Of a stretch of DNA of 64,000 nt, positions 54,290-63,252 are shown in pieces (position 1 is the stretch's first letter; each line of letters starts with the position of its first letter). The stretch is taken from NCBI RefSeq assembly GCF_014773435.2, contig NZ_JACXAG020000003.1, forward strand, positions 186,001-250,000, written 5' to 3'. The position numbers and the translations under genes were made by a program. This DNA is from Polycladospora coralii (lineage in GTDB: Bacteria > Bacillota > Bacilli > Thermoactinomycetales > Thermoactinomycetaceae). The notes beneath the pieces are model-generated. The model saw nothing but the letters and a program-made list of their open reading frames with translations. It did not search any database and had not been told where the DNA came from.

Positions 54290-55012
54290 ATGATTCAGGT
54301 AAATAATTTGCATAAGAAGTTCGGCAAAAATGAGGTATTAAAAGGAATAACAACAGAAATAAAAGAGAAGGAGGTCGTGTGTGTCATTGGTCCATCCGGT
54401 TCAGGAAAAAGTACATTTTTACGTTGTCTAAATTTACTGGAGCCAGTAACGAGTGGGAATGTAAAAATTGGAGATGTTGATTTAACGGATGCTGATGTTG
54501 ATATCAATCAAGTGAGAACAGAAGTAGGTATGGTTTTTCAACAATTTGAGTTGTTTCCGCATAAGAAAGTAATTGATAATATTACACTTGCCCCGATCCA
54601 GGTGAAAAAGATGAAAAAAACAGAGGCTGAAGAATTAGCACTTCAGTTATTGGTTAAAGTAGGATTAGAAGATAAGGCAAATGCTTATCCAGAATCCTTA
54701 TCGGGAGGACAAAAACAACGTGTTGCGATCGCACGTGCACTCGCAATGCAACCTAAAATGATGTTATTTGACGAACCAACTTCAGCACTCGATCCAGAGA
54801 TGGTGGGTGAAGTGTTAGCTGTTATGAAACAACTCGCCCAAGAAGGGATGACAATGGTCGTTGTCACACATGAAATGGGCTTTGCTCGCGAGATGGGAGA
54901 TCGTGTTATATTTATGGATGAAGGTCTTATTGTGGAAGATGATATTCCAGAGGAAGTTTTTACAAATGCAAAACAAGAACGTACGAAAGAGTTTTTGAGT
55001 AAAGTACTATAG
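54290..55012 (+). CDS. Amino-acid ABC transporter ATP-binding protein
   Basis: This 240-residue ABC ATPase is complete: Walker [11 protein letters not shown]-loop FQQFELFPH, signature [15 protein letters not shown], Walker [15 protein letters not shown] and H-loop VVTHEMGFA. It is a GlnQ/HisP-type polar amino acid importer ATPase. The start is ATG 54290 after AGAGGAGTGA; the upstream ATG at 54260 is rejected. It lies 69 bp after the permease; the gap contains AATCGACAGGCTTG, a near copy of the dispersed repeat block at 26761-26774. Confidence 0.95.
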   Translation: MIQVNNLHKKFGKNEVLKGITTEIKEKEVVCVIGPSGSGKSTFLRCLNLLEPVTSGNVKIGDVDLTDADVDINQVRTEVGMVFQQFELFPHKKVIDNITLAPIQVKKMKKTEAEELALQLLVKVGLEDKANAYPESLSGGQKQRVAIARALAMQPKMMLFDEPTSALDPEMVGEVLAVMKQLAQEGMTMVVVTHEMGFAREMGDRVIFMDEGLIVEDDIPEEVFTNAKQERTKEFLSKVL

Positions 55013-55108
55013 TAACCATCAGTAGTGGCGATTAACTAAATTACACGACAGTTTATGCCGTGAAATCATGCCAATCGTGAAATAAATATGAGATTAAGTT
55101 TGATTCAC

Positions 55109-55137
55109 TTGCATTTGCGTCTATTTTTTGGTAATAT
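55109..55137 (+). promoter_or_regulatory. Sigma-A promoter of csp
   Basis: TTGCAT (55109-55114), 17 bases, TAATAT (55132-55137). The leader of about 60 bases is shorter than the long csp leaders of E. coli. Confidence 0.65.
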
Positions 55138-55202
55138 TATTTCGTTAAGAGTATAAACTCTTTAAATTTTTGCACCATATCATGAAGGGAATGTTGTGTT
55201 TC

Positions 55203-55400
55203 ATGCAAGGCAAAGTTAAATGGTTTAATGCAGAAAAAGGTTACGGTTTCATTGAGCGCGAAGGTGGAGAAGATGTATTCGTACATTATTCCGCAATCGA
55301 AATGGATGGTTTCAAATCACTAGAAGAAGGTCAATCAGTAGAGTTTGAAATCGTTGAAGGTTCTCGTGGACCGCAAGCTGCTAACGTTACTAAAAGCTAA
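55203..55400 (+). CDS. csp: Cold-shock protein (CspA/CspB family)
   Basis: This 65-residue OB-fold nucleic-acid-binding protein has RNP1 KGYGFIE and RNP2 VFVHY motifs and starts [13 protein letters not shown]. The start at ATG 55203 gives the normal family length; AAGGGA lies 12 bases upstream and in-frame ATG and TTG codons closer to it are less likely. It binds single-stranded RNA and DNA and keeps messages unfolded in the cold. A strong terminator follows. It lies just upstream of hpf, separated by the terminator. Confidence 0.97.
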   Translation: MQGKVKWFNAEKGYGFIEREGGEDVFVHYSAIEMDGFKSLEEGQSVEFEIVEGSRGPQAANVTKS

Positions 55401-55425
55401 GTGGCCTTTATATAACGAAACACTT

Positions 55426-55458
55426 CTCCCCAGTTCATGTACATGGGGAGTTTTTTTT
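55426..55458 (+). terminator. Terminator after csp
   Basis: CTCCCCA (55426-55432) pairs with TGGGGAG (55444-55450), followed by eight T residues. Confidence 0.93.
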
Positions 55459-55562
55459 ATGTTTTTTTCCTTGATTTTCCTTTTGTTTTCTGTAACAATT
55501 TTGCAGGTATTTTCTTCAAAAGAGGGAATAAATACTGTAGAAAGCGGGAGGAGGATTTCAAT

Positions 55563-56126
55563 ATGAAATATGTCATCCGTGGAAATAACATCGAAGTAAC
55601 TGAGCCGCTCCACGACTATGTTGAAAAAAAGATAGGACGTTTGGAGAAGTATTTTGATTCACCTCCGGCAGCTGAAGCCCAAATCTTACTAAGTGTAATC
55701 AATAAAGAAGAACATCGTGTTGAGGTTACAATCCCATTCCCAGGTTTTCTAGTCAGAGCTGAAGAATCTAGTCGTGATATGTATGCAAGTATTGACAATG
55801 TTGTTGAGAAGCTTGAGAGACAAATTCGTAAATATAAAACGAAAGTGAATCGCAAGGCGCGTCAAGATGCCAGTAATCGAAAGGATTGGATTGAACAAGC
55901 ATCAACACAAATTACTTCTACGGCTGTGATAGACGAAGAAGATGATGAGTTTGAAATTGTGAAAACAAAGCGCTTTAATTTAAAACCTATGGTCCCCGAG
56001 GAAGCCATTCTACAAATGGATCTATTGGGTCATAACTTCTTTGTATTTTCGAATGCAAACAATGATGAGGTTAGTATCATATATAAACGTAAAGATGGTC
56101 GTTACGGTTTGATTGAACCAGAATAA
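55563..56126 (+). CDS. hpf: Long-form ribosome hibernation promoting factor
   Basis: This 187-residue protein has an N-terminal S30AE domain (MKYVIRGNNIEVTEPLHDYVEKKIGRLEKYF) and a C-terminal dimerisation domain (VKTKRFNLKPMVPEEAILQMDLLGHNFFVF and YKRKDGRYGLIEPE). Long-form HPF dimerises 70S ribosomes into 100S particles in stationary phase. The start is ATG 55563 behind GGGAGGAGG; the longer frame from 55437 includes the csp terminator and is rejected. Its position upstream of secA and prfB is conserved in Firmicutes. Confidence 0.97.
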   Translation: MKYVIRGNNIEVTEPLHDYVEKKIGRLEKYFDSPPAAEAQILLSVINKEEHRVEVTIPFPGFLVRAEESSRDMYASIDNVVEKLERQIRKYKTKVNRKARQDASNRKDWIEQASTQITSTAVIDEEDDEFEIVKTKRFNLKPMVPEEAILQMDLLGHNFFVFSNANNDEVSIIYKRKDGRYGLIEPE

Positions 56127-56137
56127 AAATGAATCTT

Positions 56138-56183
56138 AAAAATACAGGGAGGTTGCCAAAAATGGCAACCTCCCTGTATTTTT
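56138..56183. terminator. Terminator after hpf
   Basis: A perfect 21-bp stem (56138-56158 with 56163-56183) around a 4-nt loop, with A-run and T-run flanks, can act in both directions. The arm begins AAAAATACAGGGAGG. Confidence 0.95.
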
Positions 56184-56299
56184 AAATAATTAAATATCAT
56201 TTTGAGATTGAAATATATTTTTTTTATAGCGGTAATCCCTTATAGTATTAAGGGCAGACTAAATTATATCGGCAACAGGTTCAGAGGAGGAAGGAATAG

Positions 56300-57910
56300 A
56301 TGCATTGGAAAAAAAGCATTTCATTCATTTTTTTAATATTTTTCTTAGCAGGTTGCAATGTGATGAGCGGAGATACAGAAGAAAAGAGGCTTCGACTTGT
56401 AGAGTCTACAAATGTGGTAACACTAGATAGTGTGTTAGCAACAGATACATCTTCTATTAATGTTTTAAACAATGTTGGAGAAGGATTAATGAGATTGGGT
56501 GCAGATCATCAACCTACATACGGATTAGCAGAGAAAGTAAAGGTAAGCGATGATGGATTGGAATACACATTCTATTTACGTGAAAATGCCAAATGGAGTG
56601 ATGGTGAGAGCGTCCATGCATCAGACTTTGAATATGCTTGGGAAAAAGCAATAAATCCACAAACGAATGCTAAAAATGCACGAATATTTTTTGATATAAA
56701 AAATGCACAAGCGTATCATAAAGGAGAAGTAAAAGTAGAGGAAGTAGGCATAAAAGTAGAGAACGATCAAGTCTTAAAGGTTACACTTGAACAACCTGCT
56801 CCTCACTTTCAAAGTATGCTCACACTTCCGATCTTTCAACCTCAACGTAAAGAAATTGTAGAAAAATACGGAGATGAGTATGGCTCCAATTCTATCGAAG
56901 TATACAGTGGTCCTTTTATGATCATGTCGATGGATGCACAAAAAATGATTTTAAAGAAAAATGAGTATTACTGGGATTTTGACACGGTTAACATCGATCA
57001 GGTAGAAATCTTAACCATAAAAAATACCGAAAAAGGGATTCAAGCTTATCAAAGTGGAGAAGTGGATGCGACAAAGTTAGATCAAGAATTTATTGATGCT
57101 TTTAAAGGTTCTCCAGGTTATTTACGCGTAGATATGGCACGCGTTCAGTATGTGTTACTCAATCAAAAAAATGAGTTTTTAGCAAATAAACATATTAAGC
57201 GGGCGGTTACATTGGCACTTAATCGTGATCAAATTGTAAATGAGATCTTGAAAGATGGATCTGAACCTGCTGGATCGATTGTTCCTCCGTCTATTTCAGG
57301 CGTAGATAATCAGACTTATCGAGAGATGGCAGGAGGAAAAGAACTGATAACATTCAATATTAAAGAAGCCCAAAAAGAATTTAAATTGGGATTAGAAGAA
57401 CTACAGTTGACTGAAGCACCAGAGGATATTCAGTTGCTAGGGTATGATGATTCACGTCGATACGTCTCTATCGAGATCAAAAAGCAGCTGCGTGATGTGT
57501 TAGGGTTTACTGTGTTACTCAACTCTCCCATAAGTGGAGAAAAACATAAGCTGACAGATCGTCATGAATTTGATATGACCGTTACTCGGTGGCGAGGAGA
57601 TTATGATGATGCCATGAACTATTTACAGGCTTGGACCAAGAGTAATCGCTTAAATCATATCAGCTTCGCCAATACAGAATACGATAGCTTGCTGCAAAAA
57701 GCTAAACAGGCTACCAGTAAAAAGGAAAGAATTAAACACTTGATAGCGGCAGAAAAATTACTTATTTCGTCTCCAGAAGGTCAGGCGATCGTTCCGCTTT
57801 ATTATATTAACGAATCGTATCTTCAGAATCCTGATGTTGTAAACTTCTATCGTCATCCATTTGGTCCTGATTATAGTTTGAAATGGGTGGATAAGAAAGT
57901 TAAATCATAG
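56300..57910 (+). CDS. Orphan oligopeptide-binding lipoprotein (OppA-like)
   Basis: This 536-residue family 5 solute-binding protein has a lipoprotein signal ending in LAGC (Cys19). The core shows LRLVESTNVVTLDSVLATDT, NVLNNVGEGLMRLG, AKWSDGESVHASDFEYAWEKAINP and VTRWRGDYDDAMNYLQAW. It starts at ATG after AGGAGGAAGG. No permease or ATPase genes are adjacent, so it must share an Opp system encoded elsewhere or act as a peptide sensor. In this position the hpf-secA pair is contiguous in Bacillus, so this block is an insertion. Confidence 0.92.
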   Translation: MHWKKSISFIFLIFFLAGCNVMSGDTEEKRLRLVESTNVVTLDSVLATDTSSINVLNNVGEGLMRLGADHQPTYGLAEKVKVSDDGLEYTFYLRENAKWSDGESVHASDFEYAWEKAINPQTNAKNARIFFDIKNAQAYHKGEVKVEEVGIKVENDQVLKVTLEQPAPHFQSMLTLPIFQPQRKEIVEKYGDEYGSNSIEVYSGPFMIMSMDAQKMILKKNEYYWDFDTVNIDQVEILTIKNTEKGIQAYQSGEVDATKLDQEFIDAFKGSPGYLRVDMARVQYVLLNQKNEFLANKHIKRAVTLALNRDQIVNEILKDGSEPAGSIVPPSISGVDNQTYREMAGGKELITFNIKEAQKEFKLGLEELQLTEAPEDIQLLGYDDSRRYVSIEIKKQLRDVLGFTVLLNSPISGEKHKLTDRHEFDMTVTRWRGDYDDAMNYLQAWTKSNRLNHISFANTEYDSLLQKAKQATSKKERIKHLIAAEKLLISSPEGQAIVPLYYINESYLQNPDVVNFYRHPFGPDYSLKWVDKKVKS

Positions 57911-58012
57911 AAATAGGTACATGGTTGGTGAAATTACAAATGAAAGTGTTTTATGCATTCATTTCTAAGAAATAACCTTGTATACTAGGATATATGAAAA
58001 TGGGGGTTTGTT

Positions 58013-59089
58013 ATGAAAATACTTACAGTTGTAGGAGCGAGACCACAGTTTATTAAAGCTGCTCCGGTATCTAGAGCGATTAGAAAATCTTATGAAGAAG
58101 TGCTGGTACATACAGGACAACACTATGACAAAGCGATGTCAGATGTTTTTTTTGAAGAATTAAATATTCCGATCCCTGAATACCATTTGCATGTAGGTTC
58201 CAAATCACATGGAGCTCAAACCGGTGAGATGTTAACCAAAATTGAAGAAGTCATGCTAAAAGAAAAACCAGACTGTGTACTTGTTTATGGAGATACCAAC
58301 TCTACTCTTGCGGGTGCGGTTGCTGCTTCTAAAATACATATTCCAGTCGCACATGTTGAAGCGGGGTTACGCAGTTTTAATCGACGTATGCCGGAAGAAG
58401 TAAATCGTGTACTTACTGACCATGTGTCGAAATGGCTATTTTGTCCCACCCAAACAGCGGTAAATCATTTGGCAAGTGAAGGCATTCAAAAAGGTGTCCA
58501 CCTTTGCGGCGATGTGATGTTGGACGCTGTGATTTATAATGGTGCATTAGCAAAGGAAAAATCAACGATATTAGAACGATTAGATCTTAAAGCAGGTGCT
58601 TATCTATTAATTACGCTACACCGTGCCGAAAATACAGATGACCCATCACGGTTAAGTGAAATTATAAAAGCCATTAATCAGATAGATCAACCCACTATCT
58701 TACCTATGCATCCACGTACGAAAGGGAAGTTAGTCCAATTTGATCTACGCATCACAAATCCATTCGTGAATTGTATTGATCCGGTAGGGTATTTAGATAT
58801 GCTACAATTAGAAACGAATGCGAGTAAGATTTTAACAGACTCCGGCGGTGTACAAAAGGAAGCTTTTTTTGCACAAGTTCCGTGTATTACAATGCGCGAT
58901 GAAACAGAATGGACAGAAACAGTTGAACGAAAGACGAACGTACTCGTTGGTGCCAACAGTGAAAAGATCTTACATGCCCTAGCTCAGTTTGAAGTTGATT
59001 TTACGCGTGTGGATCCTATTTTTGGAACGGGAGATGCAGCAGATCAAATTGTGCAGCAGATTCATGCAGATCTCGTAGAAGGAAAATAG
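58013..59089 (+). CDS. UDP-N-acetyl-sugar 2-epimerase (WecB/WbpI-like)
   Basis: This 358-residue, non-hydrolysing 2-epimerase has ILTVVGARPQFIKAAPVS, YGDTNSTLAGAVAA, HVEAGLRSFNRRMPEEVNR and TDSGGVQKEAFF. The SFNRRMPEEVNR segment resembles the WbpI-type class (which epimerises UDP-2,3-diacetamido-glucuronate) rather than MnaA, where a different PFPEEMNR-type segment is usual. It therefore may complete the pathway begun by the wbp-like genes at 33-37 kb, giving UDP-ManNAc3NAcA. UDP-GlcNAc 2-epimerase activity is the alternative. It starts at ATG after GGGGG. Confidence 0.85.
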   Translation: MKILTVVGARPQFIKAAPVSRAIRKSYEEVLVHTGQHYDKAMSDVFFEELNIPIPEYHLHVGSKSHGAQTGEMLTKIEEVMLKEKPDCVLVYGDTNSTLAGAVAASKIHIPVAHVEAGLRSFNRRMPEEVNRVLTDHVSKWLFCPTQTAVNHLASEGIQKGVHLCGDVMLDAVIYNGALAKEKSTILERLDLKAGAYLLITLHRAENTDDPSRLSEIIKAINQIDQPTILPMHPRTKGKLVQFDLRITNPFVNCIDPVGYLDMLQLETNASKILTDSGGVQKEAFFAQVPCITMRDETEWTETVERKTNVLVGANSEKILHALAQFEVDFTRVDPIFGTGDAADQIVQQIHADLVEGK

Positions 59090-59274
59090 TAGGCTGAATT
59101 GTTGATGATCGAAAAGCAGCCGCTTAGCGTAGCGGACAATCTGTGTAACCCCTAGAACGCTTTGGCTATTTTTTAAACAAAAGTGCATGGCGAACAAAAT
59201 ACACGACGATTCATATGGAAAAAGCATTCGAAACCGAATGGCTTCGCTAAATCATGATTAAGGAAGTGGCTGAC

Positions 59275-60501
59275 TTGCGTATATGGCTTGCTAATCATTA
59301 TGCCGTACCACCAAATATCGCTGGTATTACAAGGCATTATGAATTAGCTAAAGAATGGGCAGAAGTAGAAGAGGCTGAAGTGACCCTCTTTCTGTCAAAG
59401 TTTGTTCATCCGAGACGGACATTCGTTACACAAGAAGAAAAAGATGTAGTGAAAGGGATTAAGGGCTTAAAACTGAAGTGGCTGTGGTCTTTTCCACATC
59501 GTTCAAATGACTTTAAAAGAATCATCAACATGGGTAGTTTTGCCCTCATGTTACTGCTAACAGGAATTTTTAAACGTAAGCCGGATGTATTGATCGCTTC
59601 GTCACCTCACCTCTTTACCGCATTTTCAGGATGGATGTTGGCTAAATTAAAGAGATGTCCTTTCATCTTGGAAGTAAGAGACTTATGGCCCGACTCCTTA
59701 ATAAAAATGGGGGGGCTAAACAACAAGCGGATTGCCCGGCTACTTACCTGGATGGAATCATTTTTATATCATCATGCAGATCAAATTATTGTTTTGACAG
59801 AACACCAGCGCCAATTTATAGCGGATAAAGGTATAAATAAAGATAAAATTGACCTGATTCCCAATGGGATTGTCGTCAGCTCTTGGACCAAGAAAAAGAA
59901 TCGTCGTCAAGAAATCCGTCAAGAGTGGGGAGTTGCAGAAGACGATTTCGTGGCGATCTATACAGGGGCACATGGACCGGCTAACGCGCTAGAGTATGTA
60001 GTGCGAGCAGGTGAGTTTCTTAATGAGAAAATGAAGATTGTTCTTATTGGGGATGGTCCGGAAAAAGAAAGATTGATTAAGCTAAAAGAAGAGCAGGGCT
60101 TGGAACAAATTTTACTATTACCACCTGTACCTAAATCAGACATATTTGATTATACGCAAGCAGCGGATTGTGGAATTATTTCACTGGCTGACAATGAGGT
60201 TTTTCGTGGTGCTAGACCTAATAAGTTATTTGATTATACCTTCATTGGTCTTCCAATCATTTCGACAGTAGATGGTGAAGTGAGAGAGATTATTGAAAAA
60301 AATGAAGTGGGCATTTTTGCGGGTGCTGAAAACCCAGAAGGTATAGCGAGCTCGATGGAGAAAGTCATGACTTACAGACCCGAACAATTAGAGCAAATTA
60401 AAGTGAATGGCAGGTCATATATTGACCGAGAAGGAGATCGTAAGAAATTAGCCCATCGATTCTTTGAGATTATGCAAAAGCTACAAAAGAATAAAGCTTG
60501 A
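59275..60501 (+). CDS. WbuB-like GT4 glycosyltransferase
   Basis: This 408-residue, GT-B fold enzyme starts at TTG 59275, six bases after AAGGAAGTG; ATG 59254 overlaps that region. It opens IWLANHYAVPPNIAGITRHYELA, typical of WbuB-type transferases. It contains EVRDLWPDSLIKMGG and IYTGAHGPANALEYVVRAG, and the donor-site segment RGARPNKLFDYTFIGLPIIST. WbuB enzymes add an amino-uronic acid or fucosamine to a lipid-linked acceptor. Its pairing with the 2-epimerase suggests it uses the sugar made there. The donor is inferred. Confidence 0.86.
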   Translation: MRIWLANHYAVPPNIAGITRHYELAKEWAEVEEAEVTLFLSKFVHPRRTFVTQEEKDVVKGIKGLKLKWLWSFPHRSNDFKRIINMGSFALMLLLTGIFKRKPDVLIASSPHLFTAFSGWMLAKLKRCPFILEVRDLWPDSLIKMGGLNNKRIARLLTWMESFLYHHADQIIVLTEHQRQFIADKGINKDKIDLIPNGIVVSSWTKKKNRRQEIRQEWGVAEDDFVAIYTGAHGPANALEYVVRAGEFLNEKMKIVLIGDGPEKERLIKLKEEQGLEQILLLPPVPKSDIFDYTQAADCGIISLADNEVFRGARPNKLFDYTFIGLPIISTVDGEVREIIEKNEVGIFAGAENPEGIASSMEKVMTYRPEQLEQIKVNGRSYIDREGDRKKLAHRFFEIMQKLQKNKA

Positions 60502-60664
60502 TGGACAATGGCATAGAGGTGGTAACACTGGTACTCCATAGAGAAGTGTCCACTTCTTGTTCAGTGAAATATCATGGTAATTCTGATAAACTCGTGGTAA
60601 TAAGAAATTTGTTAATGATAACTGGTTTTCGTGTGAAATTTGACCAAGGTAGGAGATGGTGAAG

Positions 60665-63187
60665 GTGCTAAAATCCCTTCGAAAGTTATTTGATTCGAAT
60701 GAACGTCAACTCAAGAAATACATCGCAACGGCAGAACAGATCGAGTCCTTGGAATCCACAATGTCAGGATTATCAGATCAGGCATTACAAGCCAAAACAG
60801 ATGAATTTAAGGGACGATTGCAAGCGGGTGAAGATTTAGATCAGTTATTGCCCGAAGCTTTTGCTGTGGTTCGTGAGGCAGGAAAGCGTGTCCTTAACAT
60901 GCGCCATTTTAAAGTGCAGCTCATTGGTGGTATGGTACTTCATTACGGTGATATTGCTGAAATGAGAACGGGTGAAGGGAAAACACTAGTATCTACATTA
61001 CCTGCTTATCTAAATGCGTTGACCGGAAAAGGTGTACATATTATCACAGTGAACGATTACTTGGCTAAGCGTGACTGTGAATGGATGGGACAGCTTTTTC
61101 AATTCCTAGGACTATCAGTAGGACTTAATTTACCGATGATGTCAGCTGAGGAAAAGCGTGCTGCTTATCAAGCGGATATTACGTTTGGAACCAATAATGA
61201 GTTTGGTTTTGATTATTTGCGCGATAATATGGTGCTGTATCCAGAGCAACTTACACAACGTGAACTTCACTTTGCGGTGATTGACGAGGTGGATAGTATT
61301 CTCATTGATGAAGCACGTACACCGTTAATTATTAGTGGACAAGCAAATAAGGCAACCGACTTATATTACTCAGCTGATAAAGTTGTACGACGGCTAAAGC
61401 TCGAAGATGATTTCACTGTAGATATTAAAACGAAGCAAGTTGCACTAACAGATGATGGAACGAAAAAAGTGGAAAAGTTTCTTGGGATTGATAACTTGTA
61501 TGACCTCAAACATATTACATTGAATCATCACATACAACAAGCGTTGAAAGCGCATGTCCTTATGAAAAAAGATCAGGATTATGTGGTCAGTGAAGATGAG
61601 ATTTTAATTGTTGATGAGTTTACAGGAAGACTGATGCAAGGAAGAAGATATAGTGATGGGTTACATCAAGCGATTGAAGCAAAGGAAGGGTTGCAAGTTC
61701 AAAGAGAGAGCATGACACTTGCTACAATTACACTACAAAATTACTTTCGCTTATACGATAAACTATCTGGTATGACAGGCACAGCCAAGACAGAGGAAGA
61801 AGAGTTTCGTAAGATATATGGAATGGATGTTATTCAAGTTCCTACCAATCGGCCAATGGTCAGAGAAGATTTATCTGATGTCTTGTATAAGTCAGAAGAT
61901 GGTAAGTATAAAGCTGTAATTGAAGAAATCGTGAAGCGTCATCAAGAAGGACAACCTGTACTAGTAGGTACGGTCTCAATTGAAAATTCTGAGAAACTTT
62001 CACGTATGTTAAAAATGAAAGGGATCCCGCATGAAGTATTAAATGCAAAAAATCATGAACGTGAAGCTGAAATTATTTCGCAAGCGGGTCGTCGTGGAGC
62101 CGTTACAATTGCTACCAATATGGCAGGACGTGGAACCGATATCGAACTTGAAGCTGGCGTAGATCAATTAGGCGGTCTGCATGTAATTGGAACAGAGCGG
62201 CACGAAAGTCGTCGAATCGATAATCAGCTACGAGGTCGATCTGGTCGACAAGGAGATCCGGGTTCATCCCAGTTCTATCTATCTTTTTCAGATGAATTAA
62301 TGCGCCGATTTGGTGGTGAAAATTTAGAAGGCATGATGGAACGCTTTCGCTTACCTGAAGATCAACCGATTGAGGGGAGAATTTTTACTAAGGCGGTAGC
62401 AAATGCACAGAAAAAAGTGGAAGGAAATAACTTTGATGCACGTCGTTGGGTGTTGCAGTATGATGATGTACTCAGTCAACAGCGTGAAATTATATATAAG
62501 CAGAGACGCGAAGTATTATTAAGCCAAGATTTAAAAGATGTTATACTTGGTATGGCAAAAGATACTGTTGAACGTGTTGTTTCTGCCCACACGCATGAAG
62601 ATTTACAAGAAGAATGGGATCTTGACGCGATTGAAGATTTTGTTGAGGGGAATCTCTTACCGGAAGATCGCTTAGATGATGATGATTTTGAGGATTTAGA
62701 TTCACAGGAGATCATCGATCTGATCATGGATGAGGTTAAAGAACACTATGAAGAGAGACAGGACGAGATTGGCAATGAACGTCTGCAAGAGTTTACCAAA
62801 GTCGTCGTGTTACGTGCAGTAGATCGTAAGTGGATGGATCACATTGATGCGATGGATCAACTACGTCAAGGAATTCACTTGCGTGCTTATGGTCAAGATA
62901 ATCCTGTGCGTGCATACCAATTTGAAGGTTATGCGATGTTTGAGCAGTTGACGGAAGAAATCAAGGAAGAAGTCGTTCGTTATGTAATGAAGTCTGTTGT
63001 GACGGAAGACGAAGAGATCGAGCGTGAAGAAGTAGCGGTTAATGCGAAAGCCGTTTCTGGGGGACAAGAGCAAACCAAAGAAAAAACCAAAAAGCCGGTT
63101 AGAAAATCAGATAAAATCAAACGGAATGACCCCTGCCCGTGTGGAAGTGGTAAGAAGTATAAAAATTGTTGTCAGAGCAATGAATGA
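60665..63187 (+). CDS. secA: Protein translocase ATPase SecA
   Basis: This 840-residue motor pushes preproteins through SecYEG. NBD1 has the Walker A segment [11 protein letters not shown] (residues about 100-110) and the DEAD-type [24 protein letters not shown]2 has [11 protein letters not shown] and [13 protein letters not shown]. The C-terminal zinc finger [13 protein letters not shown] is intact. GTG 60665, nine bases after TAGGAG, gives the standard start [10 protein letters not shown]; the ATG at 60656 directly abuts the ribosome site. It is followed by prfB, as in other Firmicutes. Confidence 0.97.
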   Translation: MLKSLRKLFDSNERQLKKYIATAEQIESLESTMSGLSDQALQAKTDEFKGRLQAGEDLDQLLPEAFAVVREAGKRVLNMRHFKVQLIGGMVLHYGDIAEMRTGEGKTLVSTLPAYLNALTGKGVHIITVNDYLAKRDCEWMGQLFQFLGLSVGLNLPMMSAEEKRAAYQADITFGTNNEFGFDYLRDNMVLYPEQLTQRELHFAVIDEVDSILIDEARTPLIISGQANKATDLYYSADKVVRRLKLEDDFTVDIKTKQVALTDDGTKKVEKFLGIDNLYDLKHITLNHHIQQALKAHVLMKKDQDYVVSEDEILIVDEFTGRLMQGRRYSDGLHQAIEAKEGLQVQRESMTLATITLQNYFRLYDKLSGMTGTAKTEEEEFRKIYGMDVIQVPTNRPMVREDLSDVLYKSEDGKYKAVIEEIVKRHQEGQPVLVGTVSIENSEKLSRMLKMKGIPHEVLNAKNHEREAEIISQAGRRGAVTIATNMAGRGTDIELEAGVDQLGGLHVIGTERHESRRIDNQLRGRSGRQGDPGSSQFYLSFSDELMRRFGGENLEGMMERFRLPEDQPIEGRIFTKAVANAQKKVEGNNFDARRWVLQYDDVLSQQREIIYKQRREVLLSQDLKDVILGMAKDTVERVVSAHTHEDLQEEWDLDAIEDFVEGNLLPEDRLDDDDFEDLDSQEIIDLIMDEVKEHYEERQDEIGNERLQEFTKVVVLRAVDRKWMDHIDAMDQLRQGIHLRAYGQDNPVRAYQFEGYAMFEQLTEEIKEEVVRYVMKSVVTEDEEIEREEVAVNAKAVSGGQEQTKEKTKKPVRKSDKIKRNDPCPCGSGKKYKNCCQSNE

Positions 63188-63252
63188 TTTTGGTTGCTAC
63201 TTATAGCGATTAGAGCAAAAACACGCATATTGTAAAGATGAGGTGTATTGAT

